In this document: positions 21,724 through 32,627 of the stretch, piece after piece
Numbering within the stretch: the stretch's first letter is position 1
How the letters are laid out: every line of letters begins with the position of its first letter
Assembly: GCF_003473485.1 (NCBI RefSeq)
Contig: NC_053042.1
Coordinates: 52,663,762 to 52,727,761, forward strand
DNA length: 64,000 nt
Reading direction: 5' to 3'
Origin: Medicago truncatula
Lineage: Eukaryota > Streptophyta > Magnoliopsida > Fabales > Fabaceae
Made by a program: the position numbers and the translations under genes
Notes under the pieces: model-generated
Told to the model about the DNA's origin: nothing
The model's input: only the letters and a program-made list of their open reading frames with translations
Database searches by the model: none

Positions 21724-22641
21724 CTGCCATCGATTTGTTGGACCATTCACATGTCACCTGGAGGTCGTACGAGAGACGACGACACATCACGCCCTTTCAG
21801 GACATATGCTGGTACTCCGGATGGATCATGGCCGGCAACGACAGGATGGTCCGTCACTTGCCAGAGCGGGTTCTTAGGCAGTACGGGTATGTCTAGACTA
21901 TTCCCAGGGCTCCTACAGACATTGAGCTTATTGCGGCGGATGACGTGGCTCAGGCCTTCACGGAGTTTGCTCTACATGTCCTCAGCCATCAGGATAGGGG
22001 TCATCCGATTCCGGATAACCAGCCGTGGGCTCATGCTAGGGGGTACATGAGATGGTTCATTAGAGTATCATATCCTACTGAACCCCCCTGCGGCCATTCC
22101 TGACTATGCAGCTGCTGCCCCTCCTCGTCCTGTCCCTCCCTATGAGGAGGCTATTGTTGAGCAGCAGTGGGCCAGACATCCTCCAGACCCATACCAAATC
22201 ATCAGCAACATCAGAGCTAGAGTGGACGGTGCAATGGGACATCCTGCTGCGTTTCATAATTCAGAGGAGGTTATGCGCTTGATGCAAGACATACAGTCTG
22301 AGTGGAGCATGCTGGAGAAGGTGCCGGCTCCGCGGAGGAGGAGTAGGAGTCCACGGGATGGACCAGTATGACTTGTGTAGTTTTTTTTGTTTGACATTTT
22401 GTTGGATTTGCTTGTAATCCTATAACACTTGCGCTTTTTAGTGTTTTTATGACATTATTCGTTATTTTATTCCATTGTTTTATTCTGTTATTTTTCATAA
22501 TATACTTATGACTTAATGCTTGATTGAATGAATGTTTGAATGAATGATGAAAAATGTTTGCTTGAATGAATGTATGAAAGAAGGATTGCAAAAAATAGGG
22601 AAAATAGAAGTTTCTGCCTCTTCTGGTTGTATACACAGACT

Positions 22642-22795
22642 GTGCGACTCACGCATGTGAGTTAACTCACGCATGTGCTAATGTCTGCGTGAGTTAACTC
22701 ACACAGTGTTTTACACTTGCGCTCTTTAAGTTGCGCAGTGTTAGTTAACTAGCGCATACATTTACACTTGCGTGAGTTAACTAGTGCAAGGGTAA
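22642..22795. repeat. Subterminal palindromes, right side of element 1
   Basis: At least four copies of the GTGAGTTAACTCAC theme occur here: ATGTGAGTTAACTCACGCAT near 22653, TGCGTGAGTTAACTCACACA near 22686, TTAGTTAACTAGCGC near 22741 and GCGTGAGTTAACTAGTGC near 22770. TTAACT is the fixed centre. Confidence 0.85.
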
Positions 22796-22849
22796 ATTTA
22801 GAACGGCTACAGGGCGCGAGCAAAATGTGCTGGGTGAAGAGCAAAATTC

Positions 22850-22858
22850 TCTAATGTT
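22850..22858. repeat. Right TSD of element 1
   Basis: TCTAATGTT, identical to 18622-18630. Confidence 0.93.
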
Positions 22859-22892
22859 TCATGGGTCAAATGGACTAACATATGGGCCAACT

Positions 22893-22901
22893 TATTACTA
22901 T
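22893..22901. repeat. Left TSD of the 22902-23988 MULE
   Basis: TATTACTAT, repeated exactly at 23989-23997. Confidence 0.9.
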
Positions 22902-23988
22902 GAAAACTGCTCTTCTCCCATACAAAATTGCTCCATCCCATGTGAAATGACGAAAATAACTCCAACATAAGTCAAGTTGGTTTACTCATGTGATTTATTT
23001 ATGATTCTTCTTTTTACTGCAAATACATGAGGGTTTAGTTCTCCAAATGGCTCTCCCTTATATCGTTGCTTCATGTGCGCACCATAAATATGAGGCGGCC
23101 TTTGGAACGGATTTATTGCAATCAGAATGTTTCCGGTATAAGTCTGCCATCGAAATTAAGAATATAGGTAACAATTTCTGCATTGACTAACTTCATTGGA
23201 TCTTATGGCATCAAAGGGAAGGAAGCCTTACATATATTTTATTCAATTGATATCTGGCTTTTAAGTTCTGCAGGACTCCAGACTCGTGCAAATAGGACAT
23301 TTTATTCATATCATCCACTTCAGCAGCCGTGGTGGAGTTAGAAAAAAAAATTCGGGTGGGTCAATAAAAATTAACCGTTGAAAAATTGTTTAAAGTCTCG
23401 CAAAATAGATCTATAATTGAATTATTTAAATTTTTCGGATGGACCACTACACCACTTTACGGGAATTTGGATCAACTAAACCTAGAACCGACATAAAATT
23501 GTATAAAATCTCTCGCAAAATATACCTATAATTATTAATTTTTCCCGGTGGGCATGAAGGGCTCCGCCACTGTTCACCGGGAAGAACTTTCGTATCCTTA
23601 GGAAGTATTTTTGATAAATTTGCAACAACCTTGAAATAGACAAAATAGCAGTACATGTATTATAATTCAGAATTTTCTTTCAAAAAATGTAATAATTCAG
23701 ATGTAATTTTTGGCTTCAGAAGTTAATGAAACACTTTTCACTTATACCAGTCAGCAAAACAAAGCATGAGAAAGAACTAGTACTACACCAAGCAATGGAG
23801 AAGAATAATATGACTATTGCAATAAATAAATCACTTGAATAAACCACCGTGAGTTCATTGAGTTCAGCTTGAGTTAACTTAAGTTGGCTCAACGTAGACT
23901 AACCCATGTTGATGAGACCTCACATTGGGATTATTTTGGTCAATTCACGTGAGAGTGAACAATTTTGTATAGGAGAAGAGCAATTTTC
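22902..23988. mobile_element. Non-autonomous MULE-like element, 1087 bp
   Basis: The left end starts GAAAACTGCTCTTCTCCCAT and the complement of the right end reads GAAAATTGCTCTTCTCCTAT; similarity continues for about 70 bp through ACAAAATTG and AAAATAA. A perfect 9-bp TSD flanks it. Its first 15 bases resemble those of the PMD-carrying elements (GAATTCTGCTCTTC), which suggests mobilisation by the same transposase. It lies 34 bp from the end of element 1. No gene is inside, only another small repeat at 23324-23572. Confidence 0.88.
23324..23572. mobile_element. Small MITE with CAG..TGGNGGAG ends, nested
   Basis: The left end CAGCCGTGGTGGAGTTAG and the complement of the right end CAGTGGCGGAGCCC are similar, and the middle repeats the phrase CTCGCAAAATA..CCTATAATT. 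These are the ends of a widespread plant repeat, possibly hAT. I did not find a clean target duplication, so the borders are approximate. Confidence 0.5.
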
Positions 23989-23997
23989 TATTACTAT
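23989..23997. repeat. Right TSD of the 22902-23988 MULE
   Basis: TATTACTAT, identical to 22893-22901. Confidence 0.9.
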
Positions 23998-24823
23998 CTC
24001 TCATAACATTTTGAGACCAAGAATTATCAAGATTCACCATTTTTTTCTCTTGACTCGTCTGATCATATGACCTCGAGTGTGTCTAATATTACAGTTACCA
24101 TAAATCCCTTCTATCGATTTAATGATTACATTCCTCAAACAACAATAATGAGCAAAATCCATTGCTTGAAGCAAGGCTTTGACTGTCTTCGGTCTCTATC
24201 ACGATGTTGTTCTTGATCTTCTCCAAGTAGCAACTGCGATCAACTTGCCTCTTTCGGCTCAAACCACCACTCCAAGGCCTCAGCGACCTTCGGTCTCTAG
24301 ATTAGCATCATATTTCACCTTATAGAATTTTGAAGGAGGAGGTACCAATATGTGTATGTAAAAGTGTACATATAAGATTACGGTGGAGTGTAACTCCAAG
24401 GGTTTGGTAGATAGGCTGTGCAATAGAAAGTTTTATGCTCAAGTCTAGCTAATAAGGTAAGTGTAAATATATTTTTTTAATCCAGAAATATTTTTGGGTG
24501 CAAGGTAGATGTACGTATTTCTATAAGCATTATTTGAATTTGATAAGTAATTTTCATGCATTAAATTAAATTAAGATTATGGTGTGGAGTAGATAATGTC
24601 TCCCCCTTCCGTTACCACCCAAAAGTCCCGATTCCCAATATCAAATCATAATCACAGTAGTTGTTTCGTTTCTGTACCGCAGAAAATGCATGCAATGCAT
24701 ATAGACAAACCTGGCCCACTGGAACAAAAGTGAGATTAAAGCTCCGGAGCCAAATCATGGACCAATCCTAAGAAGATGTAGTGCAATGTGCACAAATGAA
24801 TTGCCATAAAACTTTTTATTTCG
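23998..24823. other. Intergenic DNA, no gene seen
   Basis: Mixed-composition sequence with no supported coding region. A near-repeat of CTTCGGTCTCTA at about 24187 and 24289 is the only internal structure noticed. Confidence 0.5.
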
Positions 24824-24832
24824 TTAATATAA

Positions 24833-25217
24833 GTTTTAAATATGTCTTTCGTCCCTGCAAATATAGGTCATTTGAATTTTCGTCCATGAAGTTACTAATC
24901 CTTCCAATCTGCCCCTGCAAATATTAATCATTTGACTTTTGGTCCTAATTAGGTTTTTTGTTGAGGTGGGCTGTCATTAGCGACGTGGTGCCCATGTGGC
25001 AAGTGATGATTGGGCGAGGTGGTTTTCTTAAATAAGTCTTTCATCCCTGCAAATATAGGTCATTTGAATTTCCGTCCCTGAAGTTACTAATCAGATGTAA
25101 TTAGGACCAAAAATCAAATGATTAATATTTGCAGAGGCAGATTGGAAGGATTAGTAACTTCATGGACGAAAATTCAAATGACCTATATTTGCAGGGACGA
25201 AAGACCTATTTAAGCCT
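24833..25217. mobile_element. 385-bp foldback MITE, Mutator-like
   Basis: The outer ~130 bp of each side form inverted arms with CGTCCCTGCAAATATAGG and its complement, and part of the block (CAAATATAGGTCATTTGAAT) is repeated again in the middle. The 9-bp TSD TTAATATAA is perfect at 24824-24832 and 25218-25226. Nothing is encoded. Confidence 0.87.
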
Positions 25218-25246
25218 TAATATAATATACAAATTTTTTCGCTAAG

Positions 25247-25570
25247 AGCATCCATAATGGAGACCTCCATTTTTGAATATTTAAATAGGTCTCACATGTA
25301 CACATTACTCTTTATAATTTTTTAATAGTAATACCTAATAAGTATTCAATCTCTCCAACCGAGCATCTCACACAAAATTCTTAAATTAGACCCACAAATC
25401 AACTATCAATAACTTTATACAATTACATAACAATTTTTTAATATTAAAAAGGTGTGGTCTCATTTAAGATTGGGAGTCTTAAGTAAGACCCTGAGTCTTA
25501 TAGGACCTTCAAAAAATTTCTCCACAATGGGGGGTCTTAATTAGTTAAGACCCTACCATGTGGATGGTCT
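25247..25570. mobile_element. Probable MITE with GAGCATCCATAATGG ends
   Basis: The left end GAGCATCCATAATGG and the complement of the right end GACCATCCACATGG are similar, next to TAA and TTA. The internal run of GGTCTTA..AAGACC motifs is typical of small PIF/Harbinger- or hAT-like MITEs. The borders and superfamily are uncertain. Confidence 0.5.
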
Positions 25571-25579
25571 TAGGGTCTT

Positions 25580-25740
25580 GTTAACGAGTGCCCTAAGGAC
25601 ACTATTTAAGGATTCATAATAAAAAAATTATTTTTTTTTAAAAAGTCAAAAACTCTAATTTCCAATGTATTATTTCATAAACTTTGACAAAAATTTACTA
25701 TTTAAAGTTATTAAACAATGCCATAAGGGCACTTGTTAAC
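25580..25740. mobile_element. 161-bp MITE with GTTAACNAGTGCCCT ends
   Basis: GTTAACGAGTGCCCTAAGG on the left matches the complement of CCATAAGGGCACTTGTTAAC on the right. It adjoins the previous repeat almost directly. No target duplication is obvious. Confidence 0.65.
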
Positions 25741-27635
25741 ATTTCCAAAAAAAATAATATACAAATTTTTTGTTTTAAATTTAATCCTTTCAAAAAAATT
25801 CTTTGATTTTTGGTCCATTCTTTTAAGTAAACTCATATGTATAATTCTTATTTTTTAATAAAATTTTGTAAAAAGTTTATTATATTATAATTTTAAATAA
25901 TATTTTTGTAGAAAATTTTATAATATTATAAGAATCTCTTCCATAAAAAATAGAATTTTTTAACAATTAATGAATGAAATATGAACTTTTCTATTTTTTG
26001 CGGTTAAAATTTATATTTAATTCATGTTTTGTTAAAAAATTCTAAAAAAAAATTGGAGAGATTTTTAAAATATGATACACATGTATGCACAATTTCATTG
26101 AAAAATACAAAGGCAGTACATAATTTGACTTAAAAATAAAGATAAAAAATGGTGATTCAAAATTTTATAACCACTAAAAATCAAAAGAAATTTTTAGAAA
26201 AATTAAAATGAAAACTTGATATATTTATAAGGAAAAAAAATGCATTTAACCCTATTATTTAATAAAAAAAAAAAAGAAAAAGTATTCATCCTTGTAATAA
26301 GAGCTAAGCAAATTGCACATGCATCATATCGTTATCAGACAACTAAGTTTCCCTTGGCCTCCTCGAGCCACCACCGGCAAGTAGGAAAAGAATCTTATTG
26401 AGGATAGGAGAGCAAATACAGCAATGCTAACATACTTAGTTGATTTTTCAACATTTTATAAATTAGTGTGTAATTGTACTTTTTAGGTAGATAATTTGAT
26501 TACCTTTTTTGAGGGAAATAATTGTTTATTAATTCACTTTAAAATATTAGAATAATATTAATAAAACCGGAATTCTCCAACAAATTGTAGATTGTGTTTG
26601 CATAGTCTTTTGTAATTTCTTTACTATATTTTTTTTTTTAATGAAAAATTGTGCTGAAATTAAAACTAAGATGTATTTGGAATCCAAAAAAATGTATACT
26701 CTTAATAAAAGAAATTAACATATTTCTTGAGAGAGAAAATGACGAAGAAAAAACAAATGATAGACGATTATCAGAATGCACCGGCGTTAAAATTCCTTGT
26801 TCTGGTGAGAATTTAAGTTTATCAAAGGATATCTTTATACTAACAATTTAGAGTTTTTAGAAATAGCCTATTCCAAAATCCTTTCCTCTAAAGACGTCCA
26901 CATCATCATAATCATATTTGGCATTCGTTCCAAAAATTTCTCCTAATTTTAATACAAGCTTAATAATTATTATTATTATTAAAAACCGTTTTTTATTAAT
27001 CATTATATTGTACATAAAATACATAGTTGGTTACAATCAAATAATTATTAATATAGTAATTGTTTCGATTAAAATTTATATGTTACATTAAAAATTTGTA
27101 TGTTAGAATCAAATGATTATTAATATTATTATTATTCAATTAACATTTATATGGTACATTAAAAATTTGGTAGGTTACAAAATTATAATAAATAACTTGA
27201 ATAAATTATATTTTGAATTTTGGTCCGTTACACTATGACAGTAACCTACTAATTAAAAATTTAATTGTAGAAATTAGTTTTTAAGGTTATATAATTAATT
27301 TTTATTCGTTACAAAATTATATTACTTAATATTAATAAGATATTATTAAATTTCAAATGTTATGAAGTTAATTTTTTTGTAGGTTACATGAAATATAATA
27401 TAATCGTTTAATGCGCATTTTATAATATTAAATACGTTGATAATATTAATTTTAAAACGGTCAAATTAATAAGTAATAGATATTAACCGTTATGGTACTA
27501 TTTTTCTATAAAAATAGTAGCGCTTTTGGGTACGAGTACACAACAATTACAAAATATAGTTCTTCTTTTTCTGTTCTCTGGTTCTCTGATATCTATTCTA
27601 AGTAATTTTTGTAATTTTTTCTATTGCAAAGAAAA
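25741..27635. other. AT-rich intergenic DNA, no gene seen
   Basis: Extremely AT-rich. TATGTTACATTAAAAATTTG-like phrases recur around 27085-27175, so part may be an old repeat. Open frames are short and not convincing. Confidence 0.5.
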
Positions 27636-28117
27636 ATGTCTACGAAACACTACTTCATCTTTGATGTTTCGCCAAGAAAATAATCGTGGACATTGGTTGT
27701 AAGGGTTGTTCGTCTCAAGACTACAAAAATAAAAAACTTACATTTTCTAAGGAGTTGGTTATAATGGGAAAGATACTTTTTTCATACCATTTTTGTTTTT
27801 TTGTTTTTTTTATTTTTGTATTTTTTTGTTTAATGTATAATGTTTTAATTTTTGTTATCTAGGGTGATCGAATATGTGAGTTTATACAAAGAACATTGAT
27901 CTACAAGTTCAAGGAGCAGCACTAAGAGGGAATGGTGTTCACGGTTTTCTCATTTGATTTTGCTTGCAACAGTGGTTCGTATAGACCATCACACAACGAA
28001 TACAAACTGAATTTTACAATTAACACAAAAGTCAAAATATCTAAATCTTCTTTGGTCCCTACAAACATGTATTCGTTTACACTGCATATGATGTTTTCAA
28101 TGATTCTTAGGACATGA
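27636..28117 (+). pseudogene. Replication protein A (RPA70/DUF223)-like remnant
   Basis: From the ATG at 27636 the reading gives a start like HYFIFDVSPRK..WTLVVRVVRL. After a frame change come DYKNKKLTFSKELVIMGK and, after a probable intron (about 27775-27863), GDRICEFIQRTLIYKFKEQ. The segment closes with NSGSYRPSHNEYKLNFTINT. This order matches the first OB fold of the plant RPA1-like family that is often carried by Helitrons and related repeats. Stops after SPRK and FKEQ(H) and at least one frame shift show that it is not functional. It lies just outside the 5' border I infer for the Helitron, so its link to that element is unproven. Confidence 0.7.
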
Positions 28118-28253
28118 AATGTAATTTGAATCATATTTTTATCATCAAACTAATTTCAAACCCCCATCCCCTTCTAACAATATGAAATAAATTATATATT
28201 TATGTAGTTGGTGTCTTGATTAGGGTGGATTTTGTTTGTATGAAGACCTCAAA

Positions 28254-30985
28254 TCAACTATATTAAAAAGGCGAATTTGACCCAACCTATTCTAAGAAGC
28301 TAACACTTTAAAATGCAAATCAATTATATCAACTCACTTAACCCAATTGACTTTCCTAACTTCCGCACTCTCTCCACACTAAAAACAATAAGGATTCAAT
28401 AAAATAATTTTTATTTAAGTAAGCCTTGAAGAATGAAAGAAATTAAACCAATTGTGGTGGATATTGAAGGAGAATACAAAGATACATTACAAGAACATTG
28501 AATTGAATTTGAATAGGTGAAATCGATTTGTTTTTTATTTTTAATATATAATACATTATGATATTTAATTATTATTTTAATTATTTGTCAATTAATTTTT
28601 AAGAGATATCAATTTGAACGTACTCTTTTTTCTATCTGTAAATTTAAAAAGGCGAATCTGACAAATTTTGTCGGCAAAAGTTAAGTTGTTCCTAGGTATG
28701 TATTTATAACTATCAACTTGATTATTTAATACCATTGAAACGTACATATTTATTCATTTACTTGAACCATTTTATTTGTTTCTTTAGAGATTGGAAAACA
28801 ATGTTACAAAATTCTTTTCAATCAACTAAGATCAAATTCAACCGTTAAATTATGGAGACAAAAAGAACTAAAGAAAATGTATGCTTATTTTTATGAAGGA
28901 GATTTTTTTCACAATCCTTTTAGTAAATACATTTTCTAATAAATGGTAAAACAATTACCTTTATTTTTAGTTGCCTGATGTATCCCACATTAGCATACCA
29001 GAAGAATTTTTTAACCTTACTCTTAGGATCGCCATTGAGGAGTTGAAGAACTTGCATAAAATTGAGTTGGTTGAGATAGATCTCCTACCTTTTTCTTCCC
29101 ATGTTTGATGGAGGTTTTAGTTTGTGGATTTTGGTTAGGAACATTAAGAAGGAGGAAGTGTTTGCTTGGAAAAAAGGGGAAATGATGAATTCGAAATCAT
29201 AACTACACTAAAACATAACGAAATTAGGTTAGACTGTTTTAATTTGTGACCATTGATCTCTAATTTAAAAAAATGAAGAGAGAAGATTAAATAAAATTGT
29301 TTTCTCAAATTTTTCTCACTAGGGATAATTTGCTTCCGAGAGAAATACTCTCTCCAATATTTTTTTAGGAACTCTCTCCAATCTTAGATATAAAAAATAA
29401 ACAACTACCTTATATTATCTTAAATTAAAAAAAATATATAACTTACTTCGACTCTATTTAATGTTATTTATCTTAATATACATTTAATTCATGTAAGTTT
29501 TATTTTTTATTCTCATGAAACAAGTTCCAATAGATGGTACTTTTCATAAATTTATCTTTTTTTAGAAACATTCGAGAAAACTAATTGCATATAAGTAAAT
29601 TTTTTAACTTAGATATTTTTTTTATAATTGAAATCCGAGAGAGTATTTTGATTAAATAAAAAAAGAGATAGCTTTGTTCAAAGTGGTAGATTTTTTATTA
29701 TATATTTATAAGACAAGAGCAAAAAGAATAATCTCAATTAAGTTGGTACCCTACTTTAATCAATTGTCAATTGTTCATATGTATTATTAAAAAAAGGAAA
29801 AAATTATATGAAATTTGGGAGGACAAAAAATCTGATGCAATCAATCCAAGTGGATCCACCCTAACGGGTAATACATAAAAAAAAGATCAACAAATTGGAT
29901 TCAACCCTAATTAATTCTAACAAACGAATACCATTAACGATAGACGTTTGTGAGGGCAAAGTGGGTCTATAATTTGGCGAATTGATCGATCTTCATCACA
30001 AAATCGGATCACGTGCCATCAACTCCTTGCAACAACGACAACAAGCATTAACGACTCTTTCAAGTCCACACAGTCTCATGTCAATCAAGGATTAATGGGA
30101 TACGAAACACATACATATTCTTGAGAGTGTGGAGTAGATTCAACCGCCAATACGGTAATTAACAAATCCACACGCACTAACAGTTTACTGCTATGATCAA
30201 CATCAAATTAACAGTCATTTCTGGCCCAACATAGAACCGCAACCACCTCCAAAGAAAGGGAGGAGACGACGGATTTGAATGACCCACAATAACCAATCCA
30301 CACGGCGGCGAAAAAGGTCTAAAACGGTGGAAAAATAGAGGATAAAGAACATACCCTTTCGAGTTTCAACCAAACCAATGCGGGGTTCTGCCATTGAGAA
30401 GCCAACACACAGAACCAAACAAGATCGCCGGTGACAACCAACAATTTATGAATACCAACAACTCAACAACCACCACCCGTAGCAGATGCGGTACTGGTTG
30501 AATCGGAAACCAACGACACGAATTGTTGTGGGAACCGGAAAAAGGGTGGTGCGGGGGGACGACGCCACTCATCGCACCATCGTTGCATGTTGGTACATCG
30601 TAAGTGATGAAGGTATCAAAAAAAGGGGGTGCGGTGGCAGAAGATTTCTAAAGAGAGGGCAGAGCCATAATGGTAGATTATAACAGATGTAATCATACCT
30701 CTTATTAATTAGATATATTTTTAAGAATATAGTAATTATTTATAGTATTTTTATATTTTAAGCATAGTTGTACTTTTTCTCACTATTTTAAGCAGAGTTG
30801 GCATGTCCCTGCCAACTCCGTCTCAATTTTGAATATGAAGATAAAGTACTACATAATTTCAAAATTCTGAATCAAATCAAACTAAAAAAGTCAAATAATA
30901 TCTAAAAAAACTTATTTATGTGTAAACCCTGTTAAAACATTTTAAATAAAATGTATCCCGTGCTTGGCACGGGGCATTACACTAG
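28254..30985 (+). mobile_element. Probable non-autonomous Helitron, 2732 bp
   Basis: The left border reads A|TCAACTATATTAAAAAGGCG, similar to common plant Helitron 5' ends that start TC and continue with TATATTAAAAAGGCGAA. The right border has the hairpin CCCGTGCTTGGCACGGG (30957-30973), then GCATTACACTAG followed by host T, the expected hairpin plus CTRR and A-T insertion site. No Rep/helicase gene is visible inside. A second ATTTAAAAAGGCGAATCTGA phrase at about 28644 may be the start of another nested Helitron. The GC-richer part 30200-30660 might be captured gene sequence. Confidence 0.62.
30957..30973 (+). terminator. Helitron 3' terminal hairpin
   Basis: CCCGTGC and GCACGGG pair around a TTG loop, 12 bases before the CTAG end. 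Such hairpins mark Helitron 3' ends and act in transposition. Confidence 0.65.
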
Positions 30986-32627
30986 TAAATGACGAATTTA
31001 AGTAAGAAACGCTCCTTCAATGATGTTGGTGGCCATCATCCATGGTAGAAATGATTCCCGGTAGCGAAGGTGTACTTATAAATACTTTGACATTCAAGTA
31101 TATATGATCGAGATATGTATAGGTTTGGAATAAGGCATTGCTTGATATGTGATGGTGCAAGGCTTATATAGTTTAAAGAAGATGATATCACGCTTGGGTC
31201 AACTGGAAAGCTCACTCTATAACACTCTTGAAATAGAGTTTTGTTAATTTTATTCAAGTTAAAAGATTTAGTCCTCTATCAAGATGGAAAAAAATGTACT
31301 AATTTGCCTCACAATCATAACAAATCGACTAGAAAAATGCTAAACAAAAAGATAGCAAAATAAAAATAAAAATTGTTAACCTAACGACTAACTTGTCTGC
31401 CCCATCACAACCCTATTCTTTCAGATGATTAAATGAAGTATAAACTAACTTGAATAAAAAATAATAAAAAAATAATCTGATTTGAGAGAAGGAAAGAAAA
31501 AACTACTCCATATGATAGTAACATAATAATATGATATCCATTAAAGAGAAATATGTGGAGATTCGGTCGTAAAAAAAGCAAGCCTCACGCCTAGTTTTGC
31601 ACCACATCATTGCTAAGAATATTCTCAAATTGTTAATGGACGCCACCGCCACTAATTAGGAATTCAGCATATTTATTTTTAACCGATCAATTGTATGGTC
31701 CATTCAAGTCCAAAAAAGGGGAGAACTTAGCAAAGGGGCTCTCCCAAAGACTTTTAATGTTGACTAAACTAATTGGTTGAATATTTTCAATATATCCTGA
31801 GGTTTGAAAAGCATCCAGACGGAGCTAGGTTGATGGCTTCGAGACCGGGTCCTATCCACGTTAGAAACATTGAGTATGTCACTGTGATCTTGGACTCTAA
31901 ATTACGTAGTAGTTACAGTTAATCGCATACAAAACACAATGATTTAGTGTGAAAATATAAAATAAAATAATTACTTAAATATATTTTTATTGATTTATCA
32001 ATGATATTAAACCGAACAATGAAGTTTGCCCAACACTAGAAGTATCTGAAAGAGAGAACTCGGATGTTTGAGCAAATAGTTACAAAACCAAATCAGAAGC
32101 AACAAAACTAAAGGGCTAAGTGAGAAACCCCAAGAATATTAGGGGCTTAAGCCACCGGTTATGATAATAAAAAACAAAAGTAACATTTTTGGTTTTAAAC
32201 CATAAAAAAGATAGAAGCTTTACTTTAAGTTTGGTTCCTTCTTATGTGAAACTTGAAAATGTGATTGTTCCTTTTATTCTAAATTACCCAAACGCACAAT
32301 AAACAAATCAAATATAATAATAGAAATGTATGTAAAAATTAAACAAATAATTGATTTCAAATAGTTAATGAGTTTCATCTAAATCAAATATTAAGGAGAA
32401 TTTATATTCAATTTTAGATAAAACAATTCTTGATGATTTATTTTTTTTATTATTATCCAATCGGCACGAAGCTCTAAAAGGAAAATGTTATCGATTCAAG
32501 TTTTAATCGACACAAAAGCATAAATCAAACTCGACCACTTATTTATGAGGTTCAAATCCCGTAGCATTTGGATCAATAGATATATTATTGGTGACTAATC
32601 GACTAAAAAACAATTTATCATTTTTGG
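30986..32627. other. Intergenic DNA, no gene seen
   Basis: AT-rich sequence with no supported gene or repeat border. Short open frames lack recognisable content. Confidence 0.5.

Larger units (their letters stand above)
19329..22371 (+). pseudogene. Broken plant mobile domain (PMD) gene, three exons
   Basis: Related legume proteins are often labelled 'phosphatase 7 long form homologue', but no phosphatase domain is present. PMD proteins include MAIN and MAIL1, nuclear proteins needed for genome stability and silencing; many others ride on transposons. Exon 1 (19329-19901) encodes a basic start (MPQRKTSQRPSEPP) and a long Q-rich linker. Exon 2 (20035 to about 20763) has the PMD core, for example ERWHEETNSFHLP and MTITLDNVACLLG. 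Exon 3 (20879-22371) is split by a hAT insertion and encodes RMVRHLPERVLRQYG, then ARHPPDPYQIISNIRARV, ending in a short RS-rich tail. Stops interrupt it at 19638, 19752, 20038, 20137, 20425 and 21894; several are explained by C-to-T changes in CAG or CGA codons. The gene is dead, but its exon-intron plan matches the copy at 52668-54960. Confidence 0.85.
18631..22849 (+). mobile_element. PMD-gene-carrying MULE-like element 1, 4219 bp
   Basis: The left end starts GAATGCTGCTCTTCACCCAG and the right end, reversed, GAATTTTGCTCTTCACCCAG; about 45 bp match with a few changes, including CGCTCGCG. The perfect 9-bp TSD TCTAATGTT fixes the borders. Inside the ends lie several palindromes built on GTGAGTTAACTCAC. 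The only gene is a broken plant-mobile-domain gene; there is no transposase, so the element needed one in trans or the PMD protein has an unknown role. A hAT element is nested at 21007-21715. Confidence 0.9.

Noticed and set aside
18631..22849. A protein phosphatase 7 gene
   Set aside because: Database labels of related sequences suggest this name, but none of the metallophosphatase motifs (such as GDxHG or GNHE) is present; only the mobile domain is visible.
30215..30683. Three overlapping 65-68 codon frames on both strands
   Set aside because: No domain recognised and no splice context; kept only as a composition anomaly inside the Helitron.
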